64,000 nucleotides of DNA from Unio delphinus. Lineage: Eukaryota > Mollusca > Bivalvia > Unionida > Unionidae. Position 1 is the first letter of the stretch. Each line of letters begins with the position of its first letter. The translations under genes were made by a program, and so were the position numbers. The stretch is taken from the NCBI GenBank assembly GCA_029339505.1, contig JAQISU010001235.1:35489815-35553814 (forward strand). The letters run 5' to 3'. Shown piece after piece: positions 1-9,389 of this stretch. The notes under the pieces are model-generated. The model saw only the letters and a list, made by a program, of their open reading frames with translations. It was not told the origin of the DNA and searched no databases.

Positions 1-2070
1 AGATGTGTCAGATAGGATATACGATATTAAGTCTGAATGGTAAGATGTGTCAGATAGGATATACGATATTAAGTCTGAATGGTAAGATGTGTCAGATAGG
101 ATATACGATATTAAGTCTGAATGGTAAGATGTGTCAGATAGGATATACGATATTAAGTCTAAATGGTAATGTGTGTCAGATAGGATATACGTTTTAAAGT
201 CTGAATAGTAAAATGTGTCAGATAGGATATACTTTATTAAGTCTGAATGATAAGATGTGTCAGATAGGATATACGATATTAAGTCTGAATGGTAAAGTGT
301 GTCAGATAGGATATATGATATTAAGTCTGAATGGTAAAGTGTGTCAGATAGGATATACGATATTAAGTCTGAATGGTAAGATGTGTCAGGTATGTTATAC
401 GATATTAAGTCTGAATGGTAAAGTGTGTCAGATAGGATATAAGTTTTAAAGTCTGAATGGTAAAATGTGTCAGATAGGATATACTTTATTAAGTCTGAAT
501 GATAAGATGTGTCAGATAGGATATACGTTATTAAGTCTGAATGGTAAAGTGTGTCAGATGGGTATACGATATTAAGTCTGAATGGTAAGATGTGTCAGAT
601 AGGATATACGATATTAAGTCTGAATGATAAGATGTGTCAGATAGGATTTACGATATTAAGTCTGAATGGTAAAGTGTGTCGGATAGGATATACGATATTA
701 AGTATGAATGGTAAGATGTGTCAGATAGGATATACGATATTAAGTCTGAATGGTTAGATGTGTCAGATAGGATATACGATATTAAGTCTGAATGGTAAGA
801 TGTGTCAGATAGGATATACGTTATTAAGTCTGAATGGTAAATTGTGTCAGATAGAATATATGATATTAAGTCTGAATGGTAAGATGTGTCAGATAGGATA
901 TATGATATTAAGTCTGAATGGTTAGATGTGTCAGATAGGATATACGATATTAAATCTGAATGGTAAAGTGTGTCAGATAGGATATACGATATTAAGTCTG
1001 AATGGTTAGATGTGTCAGATAGGATATACGATATTAAGTCTGAATGGTTAGATGTGTCAGATAGGATATACGATATTAAGTCTAAATGGTAAGGTGTGTC
1101 AGATAGGATATACGTTTTAAAGTCTGAATAGTAAAATGTGTCAGATAGGATATACGATATTAAGTCTGAATGATAAGATGTGTCAGAGAAGATATACAAT
1201 ATTAAGTCTGAAAGGTAAAAGTGTGTCAGATAGGATATATGATATTAAGTCTGAATGGTAAAGTGTGTCAGATAGGATATACGATATTAAGTCTGAATGG
1301 TAAGATGTGTCAGATAGGATATACGTTATTAAGTCTGAATAGTAAATTGTGTCAGATAGAATATACGATATTAAGTCTGAATGGTAAGATGTGTCAGATA
1401 GGATATATGATATTAAGTCTGAATGGTAAAGTGTGTCAGATAGGATATACGATATTAAGTCTGAATGGTAAGATGTGTCAGATATGATATACGATATTAA
1501 GTCTGAATGGTAAAGTGTGTCAGATAGGATATAAGTTTTAAAGTCTGAATGGTAAAATGTGTCAGATAGGATATACTTTATTAAGTCTGAATGATAAGAT
1601 GTGTCAGATAGGATATACGATATTAAGTCTGAATGGTAAAGTGTGTCAGATGGGTATACGATATTAAGTCTGAATGGTAAGATGTGTCAGATAGGATATA
1701 CGATATTAAGTCTGATTGGTTAGATGTGTCAGATAGGATATACGATATTAAATCTGAATGGTAAAGTGTGTCAGATAGGATATACGATATTAAGTCTGAA
1801 TGGTTAGATGTGTCAGATAGGATATACGATATTAAGTCTGAATGGTTAGATGTGTCAGATAGGATATACGATATTAAGTCTGAATGGTAAAGTGTGTCAG
1901 ATAGGATATACGATATTAAGTCTGAATGGTAAATTGTGTCAGATAGGATATACGATATTAAGTCTGAATGGTAAAGTGTGTCAGATAGGATATACGATAT
2001 TAGGTCTGAATGGTAAAGTGTGTCAGATAGGATATACGTTATTAAGTCTGAATGGTAAGATGTGTCCGAG
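1..2070. repeat. 42-bp minisatellite array, about 49 units
   Basis: Head-to-tail 42-bp units with sparse substitutions, cut by the window start. The unit length is a multiple of three and the unit has no stop in at least one frame on each strand, so long repetitive ORFs appear: a 14-residue plus-strand period beginning MCQIGYTILS and a minus-strand period containing SDLISYILSDT. Stops from point variants (for example GGTTAG for GGTAAG) break them. I treat these ORFs as artefacts. The array ends at about 2070 in unique sequence. Confidence 0.97.
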
Positions 2071-3059
2071 AGATCCAGTAGTGTAGAGCAATTAAGGATT
2101 GTAGTACTGTAGAAATAAAACATCGATAAATATGCATACAAAAAAGCGATGACGTAAAACACTGAAGCTTTTATACATATAAAATAGTTAAATCGATATC
2201 GAAATAATTGAATTAAAATAAAATACAAAAATAGTTAAAATACATATTGAAATATTTGTAATTAAATATAAATTAAGACTTCGATATTGGATATACTAAT
2301 ATCAACATAAGAACATATCATCTTTAATACATATTCAAATTATAAACGAATTAAAGACAAAAATATAGAGGATTTTAAAACAATGATAACAAATTGACTG
2401 GGGGATTAATTTACCATAATGTCAATGAATACAGATGGTGATACGATTTTTAGGAATGTTTGAAGAAAATTAAATCATATTTGAAGAAGACCATCTATAG
2501 AAGCAATCGGCATATTTTTCTATCAGTTTAAATACAGTTCAAACATGTAGACTCATTTAAAGGAACATCCAGGAGAATCAGAAAAGTTTTTGTATAAATA
2601 ATTTTCCAGCAAGAGAAAAAGCTCTTAATATATTCAACAGAGGCAAAATGGATCTCACTGGACATTTGTTCTACAATTTGTTTAAATACCAAATTTGGGC
2701 AAGAAATAAATGAAAGTTCAAGATGGATGTCTGACACGGTTGCATATTTAACACTACACGTACACCTTATAAACATCTGGGAAGAGTCCAGTTTCACTAC
2801 AATATCGTTGGTTAACATCGTACTTTTTATTTTTTGGAGGGTGCTCTCCCTGTTGATCTTCACAGACCACTTTGGGGAGGCCCTCCTGCCCTATTGTTTT
2901 GTATTTATGTATGCTATAGATTAAATAACTGTATTTTGTTATTATTATTATTTTGATTATTATTATTGTTTTTTGTTTTTGTTTCTGTTTTTAATTTTTT
3001 TTCTTCCCTTTTTTCTTTTCTTTTAATCAATTATTTTCAAATCCTTATTCCAAACATTC
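2071..3059. other. AT-rich non-coding stretch
   Basis: Unique AT-rich sequence with short T-rich and ATT runs near 2936-3030. A 111-codon minus-strand ORF (2528-2863) has no recognisable domain and no supporting context. I see no gene. Confidence 0.6.
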
Positions 3060-4330
3060 ATCGTGGTATAGACTTTCCTTAATTACTATTTTGTCTTCTT
3101 CTCTTTTTTCCTTCTTTTTTCTTTTCTTGTTATTTTCTCTTTCTTGTACGAATATTTGTTCTTCGGTCATATGTTCTGTTGTACCATTTTTCTCGGATTC
3201 TTCTTTCTCATTTGTCGAATTTAGCTTTCGTTGTTGTTTCTTCTGGATTTTGTTATTCCCCTTTAAAGTCTGTGTTTTTTTTTCCCTAGCTCTTGTTGTT
3301 GTTGTGGTATTTCCTGTATCTCCTTGATATTTGCGTTCGGTTGTGTCTTTATCCCTTTTTTTAGTCTTTTGTTGTTATATTTCTATTATCTGCAGCTGGT
3401 TCTGTTTCTGCGTCGGTAATTCCATTCCAGTTGTTGTTTGCTGGTTTTGTGGAAGTGTGTCTGAGTTTTCGGTGTTTGTGGGTTCTAATCCTTCGTTCCA
3501 TGCCTTGGTTACAAAACCATGTCGGTTGAATTCTCCTTTTATTGTTCTGAGCCTTGTTTTTTCAATTTCTAATATCCTAGTTCCATCGTAAATTGTGAAA
3601 CCAGGGATAGTTCCTCATCTTGATTTTACTACTTTAATCTCCAATATTTCCTCAAACCATTTTACTACGTCTTCTAGAGGTATATATTAATAGGTAAATG
3701 TAACTCCCCTATCTCCTGTTGTCGTTGTGGTGTTTTATTTATCTCCTTAAGATTTGCATTTCTTCTCGCCATGTCGTTTTTGTGGTATCTTTATCTGTAT
3801 CCCCTGTTTTTCTTGGCTATTGGATATAATCGGAGTATTTGCGTTTGATTGTGTAATAATTTTCCTTCTTTTCGTCTTTTGTTGCTCAGTTTCTCTTCTC
3901 TGCAGCTGGTTCTATGTTTGCATGGGTATTTGCATTTCAGTTGTTATTTGCTGGTTTTGGAGTGGTGTATCTGGGTTTACGATGTTTGTGGGTTCTACCA
4001 TTTGTTCTGCAGTTTTGGGGCATTTGAGTGGTGTATGCCCGCACCTGTTGCACGTGCTGTGGTAAATTCATCCTTTCTACCATGCCTTGGTTAAAAAGCC
4101 ATGTAGGTACAATGCTTCTTTTACTGTTGTGAGCCTTGTTTTATTTCGATTTGTAATATCCTGGTTCCGTCATAAGCTAAGAAATCAGGAACTGTTCCGA
4201 GTCTTGATTTTATCACTTTAATCTCAAAGTTTTCTTCAAACCATTCTACCACGTCGTCTAGTGGTATCTCTATTGGTACGTCCGATAAGTATAACTCCCC
4301 TGTCTGTTTTTATTTTTATTTTTAGGAGTA
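3060..4330 (-). pseudogene. Decayed, tandemly duplicated gag-like zinc-knuckle protein
   Basis: The minus strand holds two diverged copies of one segment. Copy B (about 3860-4330) reads GELYLSDVPIEIPLDDVVEW, then a segment with YDGTRILQIE and LHGFLTKAW (one frameshift), and then a CCHC knuckle C-x2-C-x4-H-x4-C (CSTCNRCGHTPLKC, about 4018-4062). Copy A (about 3060-3720) repeats VVKWFEEILEIK, YDGTRILEIEKTRL and HGFVTKAW but lacks the knuckle. Both end in Gln/Thr-rich low-complexity sequence with stops. This layout resembles the gag-like ORF1 of retrotransposons, whose knuckle binds RNA. That assignment is inference from motif order. No intact ORF remains. Confidence 0.5.
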
Positions 4331-5280
4331 TTGGTTCTGCTTTCTTTATAGCGAAGACACTAACCTTAGATTTTTATATAGGGGACCACGGTCTTTAAAA
4401 TGTAGTCATTTGACATTTTGCAAACAAGATGCAAAAACATTTCGTGAAGGAGAAGAGGCAGAAACGAACCTATCGTCTCGCACAGTAGCTGAAGTCTTGG
4501 TTCAAACCCATGCCAGCGATTTCGAAGATGATATGAGTGAACCAGAATCTAGACCTATAGAATCTACGTCAACCCAAAGTTCACCACCAATAACACATCA
4601 AAACTACGACCGCATTCAAGAGACGGATAAACGCTCCTCTCGAAAATTTAGAACCACAGCCTACACATAATCGGTGAAGTTTAAAGATTTCAAATCTTAA
4701 GTACCACTGAAAAGCAGAATAGAGTATCGCCGATGTATATGATTCTTTGGTAACTACACTGAAAAGATAACATGAAGTCAAAGAACGCGATCGCTTGAGA
4801 CTTTTCCATTTATCACGACATTTTGAAGTAACCTGTTTGGATCGACCTTAGTTCAGTATTGACACCTTCCAAAGTCATCGACAAGATTAAACACGCTCAG
4901 CAATTCGACGATAAGTTTCACATCACCGATGGAAAAATTACTTGAGGTCGTACTTGACCCTGTAAGAAGCTACACGACAGTAGAAGCTTGGGGGCTTTTG
5001 ATTGCAGTTCCAGATCAGGGAGCGACGAGAGACATTTTCACTCTATGAAATCGGGTCAGCTTTGTGTAGAAATTCAGTTCGCTAAAGCTCTACAAGAGAA
5101 GTGTTGGTGCGTTGAGTAGCATAGTAAGAAGTAAAGTCTAATACTATTTGAGATGCAGTATAAACACTGAGTAATGTTAAAAAAGATAAGGTCCCAAATT
5201 AATGAAATATAAGGTGACTAATCTGCCGAATCATCAAGCCCACCCCACAAGGCTGACTAAAATAGAATGAGTAAATATAG
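4331..5280. other. Unassigned stretch left of the Polinton
   Basis: A plus-strand ORF at 4410-4670 (86 codons, acidic and Ser/Thr-rich) and fragmentary reading frames up to about 5110 may be remains of a mobile-element protein, but I recognise no domain. From 5110 to 5280 nothing is seen. Confidence 0.35.
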
Positions 5281-5285
5281 AAAGG

Positions 5286-5544
5286 AGCAGCAGAGAGGGT
5301 GAACAGACCAACTAACTTTTAAGCAAAATATTTTAAGCTTCCTTTTACCAAATAGAGCCTTGGATCAGATGGTTATATTTTAAGCAAAATATTCTAAGGC
5401 TCCATTTGCCAAACTGAGACTTAACAATTTTAGAGTTCTGTTTGTCAAACGGAGCCTTCCTCAAGGGTAAAAAAAAAAGACGCCATTTAGTTGACGTTCA
5501 CCTCCTCGGCTGCTAATGCGCTAACTAAATATTTGATCAAGTCC
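5286..5544 (+). repeat. Left terminal inverted repeat of the Polinton (259 bp)
   Basis: The reverse complement matches 21516-21774. Every paired position sums to 27060, so there is no net indel, and I saw no mismatch on reading through. Inside are internal short repeats (AGCAAAATATT twice, GGAGCC/GGCTCC-type motifs) and a run of ten A. The inner end copies the last codons of the ATPase gene that runs into the right repeat. The first candidate direct-repeat copy, AAAGGA, is at 5281-5286. Confidence 0.95.
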
Positions 5545-6882
5545 TTAAGATTTCACAAACAAACTAATTTGTAAAACCTCACCTCGTAAATCAATCAGAT
5601 TATTAGATTGGTCAGTGAGTTTGAAATTAATTCTCGTTAACAAATTATTATGACATCGCATATAGACTAGATTAGTTGGGTCTTCAATAATTAGAAATCC
5701 TGGAGGAGCCGTTGGTGCAAATGAATATAAAATATATCCTTGCTGAGCTTGATTTGATTGTTCGAGATTTATTTGATAATTTCCTTCGATAACATCACAT
5801 ACTAAATTGAGCGCAATCACCGTTGAAATATTCACATTGTTCGGAGCAATATGTCTACCGCCACCTTCTGGATCATTATTATATTTCAGAATATTTGCTG
5901 TAGAATTCTTCAATTTTTTCCAATTATCGTGGATTCTTTTGAACCCAATATCAATAGCATCGTTAAGTTGTTTCTTTAGTTTATCCGGGTTATATCCAGG
6001 GATTTTAGATGTTTGAATATCCTCTTTTGGGATATTGAATTCTACCGCAAACACTTCTTTATAAATTTCATTCATTAATACTTCTTGAATAATTTTCGTA
6101 TGAAATGTTTCCATATCGTTGATGATTTTGTTACCTGTTTGTACTACACTAATAAACTCGTTTTGGGTGAGAGAGCTGGATTTGATGGATATTAACAATA
6201 ATGAAAAATCATTATTCATCTTTGTTAAGTTTTCTTTGATTAGGTGGGTGTAAAATATCATATTATTTTTATTGTCGTATCCTATAAATTTAGGAGAAAA
6301 ATCTTGATAACTTTTTATTGGATTATCAGGTTTCATCTTGTCTGTGACATAATCGGATTTCTTAGGTTCGGGTGGAAAATCCTTCGAATTTTCTCGCGAG
6401 TTATCCGGTGGTAATTCAGGCCATCCTAACACGGATCTTATAGAACTCTGATAAATATCTACAACGTATCCTTCTGTATTTATCTCGATAGCGGATGATA
6501 ATGTTGGTTCGTGAACTGTTATAGCGATTTTTGATTCTTTTTCAGTGAGAGATTTTATTCTTCGTTGAAATTCAGCATTGATCTGTTCGATTTGATATGA
6601 CCCAGTTGGTATAGAAACAACCTGCCAATCTGGTGTTCCGTCTTCACGATTCTTGTTTGCAAATACCAAGGAATTATTCGGTTGTTGACCACCAAATGCT
6701 ACCGATCTGATATTAGGCCAGCTATGATATACTCGTAGTTTTGCTAGCGCGATCTCGCTCACGGGAACAGGAATTGGAAAATTAACACTAAATTCGGGAT
6801 GTGTTGAGGTTATTGATATCGTGCTTGTTTTCACTGGTGTTGTATTTGTTACTATTTGTTGAAGTAGTTCTTGCGACGACAT
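5545..6882 (-). CDS. Putative penton-like minor capsid protein
   Basis: A 445-residue protein beginning MSSQELLQ at an ATG; its stop codon abuts the left TIR. The N-terminal third is beta-rich with the block LRVYHSWPNI, then IPTGSYQIEQIN, then a segment ending SVLGWPELPP. The C-terminus reads INFKLTDQSNNLIDLRGEVL. In Polintons and adintoviruses this combination (a YxSxPNI-like block, a GSY..E.IN block and a C-terminal LTD...GE strand) is seen in the jelly-roll minor capsid protein that would occupy the vertices; I match it on general resemblance only. The central 150 residues are polar and possibly helical, perhaps an inserted domain. It overlaps the next upstream gene by 95 bp in another frame. 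Alternative: a different virion surface protein. Confidence 0.6.
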   Translation of the reverse strand: MSSQELLQQIVTNTTPVKTSTISITSTHPEFSVNFPIPVPVSEIALAKLRVYHSWPNIRSVAFGGQQPNNSLVFANKNREDGTPDWQVVSIPTGSYQIEQINAEFQRRIKSLTEKESKIAITVHEPTLSSAIEINTEGYVVDIYQSSIRSVLGWPELPPDNSRENSKDFPPEPKKSDYVTDKMKPDNPIKSYQDFSPKFIGYDNKNNMIFYTHLIKENLTKMNNDFSLLLISIKSSSLTQNEFISVVQTGNKIINDMETFHTKIIQEVLMNEIYKEVFAVEFNIPKEDIQTSKIPGYNPDKLKKQLNDAIDIGFKRIHDNWKKLKNSTANILKYNNDPEGGGRHIAPNNVNISTVIALNLVCDVIEGNYQINLEQSNQAQQGYILYSFAPTAPPGFLIIEDPTNLVYMRCHNNLLTRINFKLTDQSNNLIDLRGEVLQISLFVKS

Positions 6883-7345
6883 TATTATTATTATTCTGCT
6901 CTAATTTCAGCATTGTTGATCTATACAATTGAGTCATAGTTGAAAATTCGCTATCTGATATTGTTGTGTCATCCAACGACGATGATATCAATGAGGATAA
7001 TTGTGAGTAACTGGTAGATGCAATATGATATTTAATTAAATAATCATGTAGTTTACTCTGGCTACACGATGATAGTTTTTTTGTGATCCCAGTTAATATA
7101 CCAGCAATTGTAGCCACTGCGGAAATAGCAATTGGAACTACGACCGGAGCAATCATTGTAACCGAAGATAGTATTATTCCAGCAGCAGTGATTACTCCTG
7201 ACACCGAGTACACGGTGATATCAACTGTGGTTATTCTTCGTTTGTATTTTTTGATTTTTATTTGATACTCCTCACAGAGAGAACTGAGTTTAGTTTGATA
7301 TTCTCTGACTTGATCATAGCGATACTGATTCGATGATGGAGTCAT
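6788..7345 (-). CDS. Small membrane protein, Polinton-encoded
   Basis: 185 residues from the ATG at 7345. A charged N-terminal helix (about residues 8-40, ending KKYKRR) is followed by two hydrophobic segments (about 43-62 and 65-87, rich in Val, Ile, Ala and Gly) and then a Ser/Asn-rich polar tail. The predicted form is a hairpin membrane protein with cytoplasmic ends. I know similar two-helix proteins from adintovirus-type elements but cannot name a family. Its 3' end overlaps the minor capsid gene, which suggests both come from one late transcript. A role in virion membrane interaction or egress would be speculation. Confidence 0.65.
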   Translation of the reverse strand: MTPSSNQYRYDQVREYQTKLSSLCEEYQIKIKKYKRRITTVDITVYSVSGVITAAGIILSSVTMIAPVVVPIAISAVATIAGILTGITKKLSSCSQSKLHDYLIKYHIASTSYSQLSSLISSSLDDTTISDSEFSTMTQLYRSTMLKLEQNNNNNVVARTTSTNSNKYNTSENKHDINNLNTSRI

Positions 7346-7369
7346 TTTATTTTAAAAGCGCTAGCATTT

Positions 7370-8401
7370 TCAATTTAACTTTTTACTTAAATCCGCTACG
7401 AATTCTACGTACCACGTTACTGAAGCCTTGGCTAGATTATCATCTCCATTCGTTATCGTGAATTGTTCAGTTGTATCCTTGTCGATGATCGTTGATATCA
7501 TATTATTGTTAACTTCAGATGAACTCGACGATGATATATTAAATTTAATCGGTGATACTATTGTTAATCGATAAATACCCTTGACTGCTGCGGTGATATC
7601 TAGTTTGTTATCTTTAGGTGTCCACGTATATGATCCGTGTTGAATCGTGTATACTACGTTAATGACAGTGGATTTATTATGAGGGATTTTTACTTTTTCA
7701 ACAACGCTTATCATTCTTATTGCATCCGTTAAGATGTTATTAGTGGTCGTTTTAAGTTCATCGATGGATTTTTTAATATCGGGAAGTGTTATTTCAATTT
7801 TATCAAATGAGCTCCCAATAAACTTGTCTATGAGGTTTTTACGAAACGTCATAAATAGTTTAGTGTGTTTTTCATATTCGGATTGAAGAGTTGCTAGTTC
7901 TAATATAGAATCTTTTATTACGGTGAGTTTTGGTTCAGTCACCGGTGGATTTCCAAAAAATTCTAGTATGGGTTTGTCAATTTTGTTAATTGTATTTCTT
8001 TGTGTTTCACTAAACTGGTCAAATACAATTATATGATCATCATACTTATCATTAAGCGATTTTAATGAATTCACCGTGTTATCATATGTTGCTAATTTAT
8101 CCGTAATCGTTGAAACAAGTACACCTGGTTTGAGTTTACCCCCATCAGAAAATAATGCGATAGTATCCTCTGCTGCGTCTCGTTGTTTAACCAAAATATT
8201 ATTAAGAGAGATATTACTACTTTTCAATTTACCCTGACGATCTTGAAATACAACTATTTCACCGGGATCAACATTTGTTAGGTTTAATATTTCGGATATT
8301 TCATCTTCGATTAGTTTTTTAACATCCTTGTTATCAACGGTTTCAACTCCACTATCAGGTTTCTTCAGCGATGATAAAGGTCGTCCCCAAATATCAATCA
8401 T
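7370..8401 (-). CDS. Fibre-like or other structural protein, unrecognised
   Basis: The first ATG in the open frame is at 8401 (MIDIWGRPLS), giving 343 residues; the frame extends to 8428 only through a TTG. The N-terminal short motif IDIWGRPL is followed by about 220 residues of predicted helix with spaced hydrophobics (coiled-coil-like). The C-terminal 90 residues are beta-rich with a Ser-rich loop (FNISSSSSSEVNNN) and end WYVEFVADLSKKLN. A short N-terminal anchor, a long shaft and a beta head resemble a virion fibre, but I see no detectable family. The gene lies between the membrane protein and the protease in the structural cluster. Confidence 0.6.
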   Translation of the reverse strand: MIDIWGRPLSSLKKPDSGVETVDNKDVKKLIEDEISEILNLTNVDPGEIVVFQDRQGKLKSSNISLNNILVKQRDAAEDTIALFSDGGKLKPGVLVSTITDKLATYDNTVNSLKSLNDKYDDHIIVFDQFSETQRNTINKIDKPILEFFGNPPVTEPKLTVIKDSILELATLQSEYEKHTKLFMTFRKNLIDKFIGSSFDKIEITLPDIKKSIDELKTTTNNILTDAIRMISVVEKVKIPHNKSTVINVVYTIQHGSYTWTPKDNKLDITAAVKGIYRLTIVSPIKFNISSSSSSEVNNNMISTIIDKDTTEQFTITNGDDNLAKASVTWYVEFVADLSKKLN

Positions 8402-8426
8402 TATTATAGAAATCTTTTTATTATTC

Positions 8427-8458
8427 AAATCCTATGGATTTCTAATCCTATGGATTTT
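8427..8458. repeat. Two adjacent short palindromes at the protease 3' end
   Basis: AAATCCTATGGATTT at 8427-8441 and AATCCTATGGATTTT at 8444-8458. The second supplies the last codons and stop of the protease gene. They belong to the dispersed palindrome family of this element. Confidence 0.8.
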
Positions 8459-8876
8459 CAATCCAATGACCGCTAGCGTTTCTACCGCTAGTATACTCAT
8501 TTACTACTATATGAGGTGGTTTCGAAAATCTTTTGGATATAGCATTAAGTACGTTTAATACTTCATTACCACATATTGGTGGATCAAGCATTGTTTGTGT
8601 TGGTAACGTAGAATACCAAGTCTTCATTGGAAGGGTTTTAATATAACGCATAAATTCTTTCGGCGGCGCTAATCCATATGAGTCAAAATAAATAATCCCA
8701 CGTGGATCAATCGCGTATGCAACCCAGTGAGTTCCAGGTCCGGAGCTGTTATCTAAATTAATAATACCGGTTTCAACATCATTTGGTTGTGCCGGTAACT
8801 GATCTCTCATAAAAACCCCTCTGAAATTTTTTATTTTTAATTTTTTAGCGGTATCAATTAAATCAAAATTGGACAT
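8448..8876 (-). CDS. PRO: Adenain-like cysteine protease (virion maturation)
   Basis: Starting at the ATG at 8876 (MSNFDLID), the protein has 142 residues. The frame extends upstream to 8924, but that part overlaps the preceding gene and lacks conservation. Catalytic signature of the adenovirus/Ulp1 fold: His50 in GTHWVAYAID, Asp65 in IYFDSYG, Gln94 in LPTQTM and Cys102 in PPICGNEVL, in the order H-D-Q-C. In adenoviruses and Polintons this enzyme cleaves capsid and core precursors during maturation. The gene sits between the fibre-like protein and the pVI-like protein. In adenovirus a peptide from pVI activates the protease; whether that holds here is inference. Size is short but within range for Polinton proteases. 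Confidence 0.93.
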   Translation of the reverse strand: MSNFDLIDTAKKLKIKNFRGVFMRDQLPAQPNDVETGIINLDNSSGPGTHWVAYAIDPRGIIYFDSYGLAPPKEFMRYIKTLPMKTWYSTLPTQTMLDPPICGNEVLNVLNAISKRFSKPPHIVVNEYTSGRNASGHWIENP

Positions 8877-8881
8877 AGGAA

Positions 8882-9343
8882 CTATATCGTTCCTGGAATT
8901 CGAAGACCCTTTCCGCTGTACCATGAACTCGGGGTTCCTGGTAGTCTTAGACCCTTTCCTTTTTTTTTATACCCCTTTCCAGTTGCCTTTTTCAACGCCA
9001 TTCCTGCTGCGGTACCAATAGCTCCTAATGCTGCTGCCTTCGCTACCGCTGGGGCTGCTGCGGCAATCAACCCTGGAATCAACCCTAACAACGGGAATAT
9101 ACCACCAGTCTTTTCCATATTTTTAATCGCGCTCGTAGAAAGAGTAACCTGAACTCCCTTTTTTTCTTTCAGCGCTTTATTAAAATGATTAACCTGAGTT
9201 TTCGTCAGCGATAGTTTATTCCCTCCGCCATTCATTTGATTAGGTTTCAGCGTTATTGTGGTTCCGCATTGTTTAGCTGATTTGGATTGTAATTTTTTTA
9301 GTTGACCAGGTGTCAACGTAACATTGATATTACTATACGACAT
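8882..9343 (-). CDS. pVI-like membrane-active minor virion protein
   Basis: The ATG at 9343 gives 153 residues; the longer frame to 9373 begins with TTG. Residues 1-75 contain two related blocks, NVTLTPGQLKKL and KLSLTKTQVNHF. A long Ala/Gly/Leu hydrophobic segment follows (about 81-117, GIFPLLGLIPGLIAAAAPAV), then a Lys-rich stretch and a C-terminal doublet GKGLRLPGT / GKGLRIPGT at about 129-152. The blocks plus hydrophobic region match the pattern of a small Polinton/adintovirus virion protein compared with adenovirus pVI, which disrupts endosomal membranes. The repeated C-terminal GKGLR(L/I)PGT may be a protease recognition site, which is inference. It ends 5 bp upstream of the protease ATG. 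Confidence 0.65.
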   Translation of the reverse strand: MSYSNINVTLTPGQLKKLQSKSAKQCGTTITLKPNQMNGGGNKLSLTKTQVNHFNKALKEKKGVQVTLSTSAIKNMEKTGGIFPLLGLIPGLIAAAAPAVAKAAALGAIGTAAGMALKKATGKGYKKKGKGLRLPGTPSSWYSGKGLRIPGTI

Positions 9344-9389
9344 TATACAAAATAGATTGATTCTAAATCGCAAGTGATTCTAAATTCAA

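Noticed and set aside
1..2070. CRISPR-like array
   Set aside because: The whole unit repeats with no unique spacers, and the context is eukaryotic.
3..2228. Long repetitive ORFs in the first 2 kb on both strands
   Set aside because: They arise from a 42-bp satellite with a period divisible by three; no start context, domain or non-repetitive part.
2528..2863. 111-codon minus-strand ORF
   Set aside because: No recognised domain, no paralogue in the window and no context.
4410..5110. Possible transposase remnant
   Set aside because: Acidic Ser/Thr-rich start and broken frames suggested a DNA-transposon protein, but no catalytic motif could be identified.
8428..8924. Longer protease starting at 8924
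   Set aside because: The extra 16 residues overlap the pVI-like gene, while the ATG at 8876 follows that gene's stop and begins the conserved part.
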